Source of the DNA: Streptomyces sp. HB132
GTDB taxonomy: Bacteria > Actinomycetota > Actinomycetes > Streptomycetales > Streptomycetaceae
DNA length: 64,000 nt
Direction of reading: 5' to 3'
Assembly: GCF_016909575.1 (NCBI RefSeq)
Contig: NZ_JAFBGA010000003.1
Span: 1 to 64,000 of the forward strand
This document shows, piece after piece, positions 61,846 through 64,000 of the stretch. A model generated the notes under the pieces. It did no database searches. It was not told where the DNA came from and saw only the letters and a list, made by a program, of their open reading frames with translations. The number at the start of each line of letters is the position of its first letter. The first letter of the stretch is position 1. Both the position numbers and the translations under genes were made by a program.

Positions 61846-63357
61846 ATGACCCGAGCCGCGCTCGTCGTCGGTGTCGGTGCCCGTCGCGGCGTCCCGGCCG
61901 AGGAGGTGCTCGGGCTGATCCGCAGGACGCTGGAGGAGGCCGGGTGCGCGGCCGGGGACGTCGTCGAGCTGGCGACGCTCGACACCAGGGCGGACGAGCC
62001 GGGAATCACCGGCGCCGCGGCACGCCTGGGGGTGCCCGTGCGGTCGTACACGGCCGCGGTGCTGGCCGAGGTCCCCGTCCCCCATCCCTCGACGGCGCCG
62101 CGTACGGCTGTGGGAACCGGGTCGGTCGCCGAGGCGGCGGCCCTCATGGACGCCCGTGAACTGCTGGTTCCCAAGCGGAGGTCGGCCTCGGCGACCTGCG
62201 CGGTGGCCCGCCGGTGGCCGACGGACGTCACCTCGGCATCGACGAATGGCGCCGAGCCGTCCACCATGGCTGCCATGCTGCCCCCCACGAAGCACACCGA
62301 GAGCGCCGGGCCCGATCTGCGGCACCACGGCGACGCGGAAGTACGCGGCCTGGACCTGACCGACCTCGCGGTCAACGTACGGACCGGCACACCCCCCGAC
62401 TGGCTGCGGCAGCGGATAGCCGCGTCGTTGGGATCGCTGGCCGCCTATCCGGACGGGCGGCCCGCACGGGCGGCGGTCGCCGGACGGCACGGGCTGCCCG
62501 AGGAGCGGGTGCTGCTCACGGCGGGCGCGGCCGAGGCGTTCGTGCTGATCGCGAGGGCGCTGCCCGCACGACGGCCGGTCGTCGTGCACCCGCAGTTCAC
62601 CGAGCCGGAGGCGGCCCTGCGCGCTGCGGGGCACGAGGTCGGGAGGGTTCTGCTCCGTCCCGAGGACGGCTTCCGGCTGGATCCGGCGGCAGTGCCCGAG
62701 GACGCCGACCTGGTGGTGGTCGGCAACCCGACCAACCCGACGTCCGTGCTCCACCCCGCGGACGTACTGGAACGACTGGCACGGCCGGGGCGGACGCTGG
62801 TGGTGGACGAGGCGTTCATGGACGCCGTTCCGGGCGAACGTGAGGCACTGTGCGCGCGCCAGGACGTTCCCGGGCTCGTCGTGCTGCGCAGCCTGACCAA
62901 GACCTGGGGCCTCGCGGGTCTGCGGATCGGTTACGTGCTGTCCGATCCGGCGACGGTCGCCCTGCTCCAGGAAGCGCAGCCGCTGTGGCCGGTGTCCTCC
63001 CCCGCGCTCGCGGCGGCGGAGGCGTGCATGGAGCCGCGTGCGCTGGTCGAGGCGGCGGACGCGGCGGACCGTATCGCGGTGGACCGGACGCATCTGCTGG
63101 CCGGGCTGGCGGAGTTCAGCGAGGTACGGGTGGTGGAGCCGGCCGCCGGGCCGTTCGTGCTGTTGCGGCTGGAGCGGGCGGACGAGGTGCGCAATCTGCT
63201 GCGCTCGCGTGGATTCGCGGCACGGCGCGGGGACACGTTCCCCGGGCTGGGAGCCGAGTGGCTGCGGATCGCCGTCCGCGACCGTGTGACGACCAACCGG
63301 TTCCTGCAGGCGCTCGACCTGGCCGTGCAGGGACTGCCCCGGAGAGCCGTCGGCTGA
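61846..63357 (+). CDS. cobC: CobE-like domain fused to CobC-type aminotransferase (Rv2231c-like)
   Basis: A 503-residue fusion protein. Residues 1-125 form a CobE/CbiG C-terminal-type domain (LVVGVGARRGVPAEEVLGLIRRTLEEAG, VELATLDTRADEPG, PRTAVGTGSVAEAAAL). Residues about 160-500 are a fold-type I PLP enzyme of the CobC/CobD (L-threonine-phosphate decarboxylase-like) class, with the Schiff-base Lys352 in LRSLTKTWGLAGLRIGY, VVGNPTNPTSV and VVDEAFMD. It would supply the aminopropanol arm or assist ring contraction. AAAGGA lies 9 bases before the ATG. This arrangement matches mycobacterial Rv2231c. Confidence 0.92.
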   Translation: MTRAALVVGVGARRGVPAEEVLGLIRRTLEEAGCAAGDVVELATLDTRADEPGITGAAARLGVPVRSYTAAVLAEVPVPHPSTAPRTAVGTGSVAEAAALMDARELLVPKRRSASATCAVARRWPTDVTSASTNGAEPSTMAAMLPPTKHTESAGPDLRHHGDAEVRGLDLTDLAVNVRTGTPPDWLRQRIAASLGSLAAYPDGRPARAAVAGRHGLPEERVLLTAGAAEAFVLIARALPARRPVVVHPQFTEPEAALRAAGHEVGRVLLRPEDGFRLDPAAVPEDADLVVVGNPTNPTSVLHPADVLERLARPGRTLVVDEAFMDAVPGEREALCARQDVPGLVVLRSLTKTWGLAGLRIGYVLSDPATVALLQEAQPLWPVSSPALAAAEACMEPRALVEAADAADRIAVDRTHLLAGLAEFSEVRVVEPAAGPFVLLRLERADEVRNLLRSRGFAARRGDTFPGLGAEWLRIAVRDRVTTNRFLQALDLAVQGLPRRAVG

Positions 63358-63370
63358 CGGCTCCCCGGCA

Positions 63371-63408
63371 CGGGGCGCGGTGTCCCGCCGTGCGGACACC
63401 GCGCCCCG
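63371..63408. terminator. Convergent terminator hairpin
   Basis: A perfect 15-bp stem (63371-63385 with 63394-63408) with an 8-base loop separates the CobE-CobC gene from the converging LAETG-protein gene. Confidence 0.88.
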
Positions 63409-63417
63409 GGGACGCGG

Positions 63418-64000
63418 TCAGTCCTGGGCGCGCCTGCGGGCGATCACCGTGGCACCGGCGCCGACCGCGAGCAGGACCGCCGCGGCGCCCGCGATGTACG
63501 GGGTCGCGGAGCTGGATCCGGTCTCGGCGAGGTCACCTGCGCCGGAGGCCGGGGCGGGGTCCGTCCCGGCCCGGGGCTTCACGTCGGCGGGCTCCTCCTT
63601 GCCGCCGGCGCCTCCGTCACCGGAACCGTTGCCGCCGGAGCCGTCGTCTCCGCCCGTCGATCCGCCGTTGCCGGAGGAACCGGCGTTCTGCGAGCCACCG
63701 TTGAAACCTCCGTCGTCCGGTCCGCCATCGTCCGGACCGCCGCCACGGGGCGTCTCGCACGTCGCTCCGGCCAGCGTGACCTCGCCCTCCACCTCGGCGA
63801 CGTTCAGCTTCAGCGGGTTCACGGACACCCTCAGCCGCAGCGCAGTGGCAGCGGCGCTCCGCGTGGTCGTCACGGTCTCCGACAGGTCGAGCGTCACGTC
63901 GCCCACTCCCGGCACCTCGACCTCCGTCGTGCCGCCCGAGGTGAGCCGGATCCTCTTGCCCAGCACCGTCACGTGCCCCAGCACGTTCGACTCGGCGACC
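63418..64000 (-). CDS. LAETG-anchored surface protein, partial (SCO1860 family)
   Basis: The frame is open at the right window edge, so only the C-terminal 194 or so codons are present and the start lies outside. The visible part has beta-rich sequence (VLGKRIRLTSGGTTEVEVPGVGDVTLDLSETVTT), a Gly/Asp/Ser/Asn-rich low-complexity stretch, then the sorting signal: LAETGSSS, a hydrophobic helix (TPYIAGAAAVLLAVGAGATVIA) and a basic tail (RRRAQD). LAxTG is the class E sortase motif of Streptomyces. The protein is thus probably covalently attached to peptidoglycan. I recall it as the SCO1860 LAETG family. Confidence 0.9.
   Translation of the reverse strand, partial: VAESNVLGHVTVLGKRIRLTSGGTTEVEVPGVGDVTLDLSETVTTTRSAAATALRLRVSVNPLKLNVAEVEGEVTLAGATCETPRGGGPDDGGPDDGGFNGGSQNAGSSGNGGSTGGDDGSGGNGSGDGGAGGKEEPADVKPRAGTDPAPASGAGDLAETGSSSATPYIAGAAAVLLAVGAGATVIARRRAQD

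Overview
The window is a stretch of the conserved chromosomal core of a Streptomyces species or a close relative. The sequence is strongly GC-rich with G/C third codon positions, and GTG starts and 4-bp ATGA/GTGA gene overlaps are frequent. It encodes hallmark families: a chaplin, an Asp23/AmaP cluster, a Gbn-type nucleoid protein, an LAETG-anchored surface protein and a FHA-FHA-ABC exporter. From memory, the order chpE - serB - fabG/fabI - tyrS - moaA - gbn - pit - cob genes matches the SCO1800-SCO1860 region of S. coelicolor. I see no rRNA, tRNA, CRISPR array, insertion sequence or prophage.

Layout. 1-670 has no convincing gene. 671-6954: 3-methyladenine glycosylase with a degraded paralogue fused head to tail, Spo0M, a PEBP-like protein, an HNH nuclease, a TSUP permease, an SPFH/NfeD pair and an ABC ATPase. 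7075-11375: a conserved unknown, chaplin chpE, a two-component pair and a secreted SLT transglycosylase. 11514-18883: the FHA-ABC exporter, serB, a SixA phosphatase, small membrane proteins, and a CynX-type MFS transporter divergent from a FadR-type regulator. 19079-26940: a secreted beta-helix protein, a small secreted protein, fabG-fabI, tldD-tldE and tyrS. 27013-33365: a GlsB-type membrane protein, DUF3099, a possible small RNA, moaA, a DUF485/acetate-type symporter pair and a subtilase. 33417-36058: a three-gene operon (FA-hydroxylase, YhhN, Zn-alcohol dehydrogenase). 36314-41966: VIT1-type transporter, DEDDh exonuclease with BRCT, SURF1, GH15 trehalase-like enzyme and an atypical SDR. 41989-45109: Asp23/AmaP envelope cluster. 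45157-54081: enoyl-CoA hydratase, gbn, an ABC-F protein, VOC protein, unknown protein, alpha/beta hydrolase, class II aldolase and a Pit phosphate transporter under a PHO box. 54185-63357: a cobalamin riboswitch followed by cobD-cobQ-chelatase-cobO-cobB, then a ZIP transporter and a CobE-CobC fusion. The right edge cuts an LAETG-anchored protein.

Genes acting together: fabG-fabI supply the reductive steps of type II fatty-acid synthesis. The cob genes adenosylate, amidate and assemble corrinoid under B12 feedback. The Asp23/AmaP genes probably form one membrane-anchored envelope assembly. The FA-hydroxylase/YhhN/ADH operon could be an ether-lipid cleavage route, which is the most interesting hypothesis in the window. 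Most convergent gene pairs are separated by long near-perfect hairpins.
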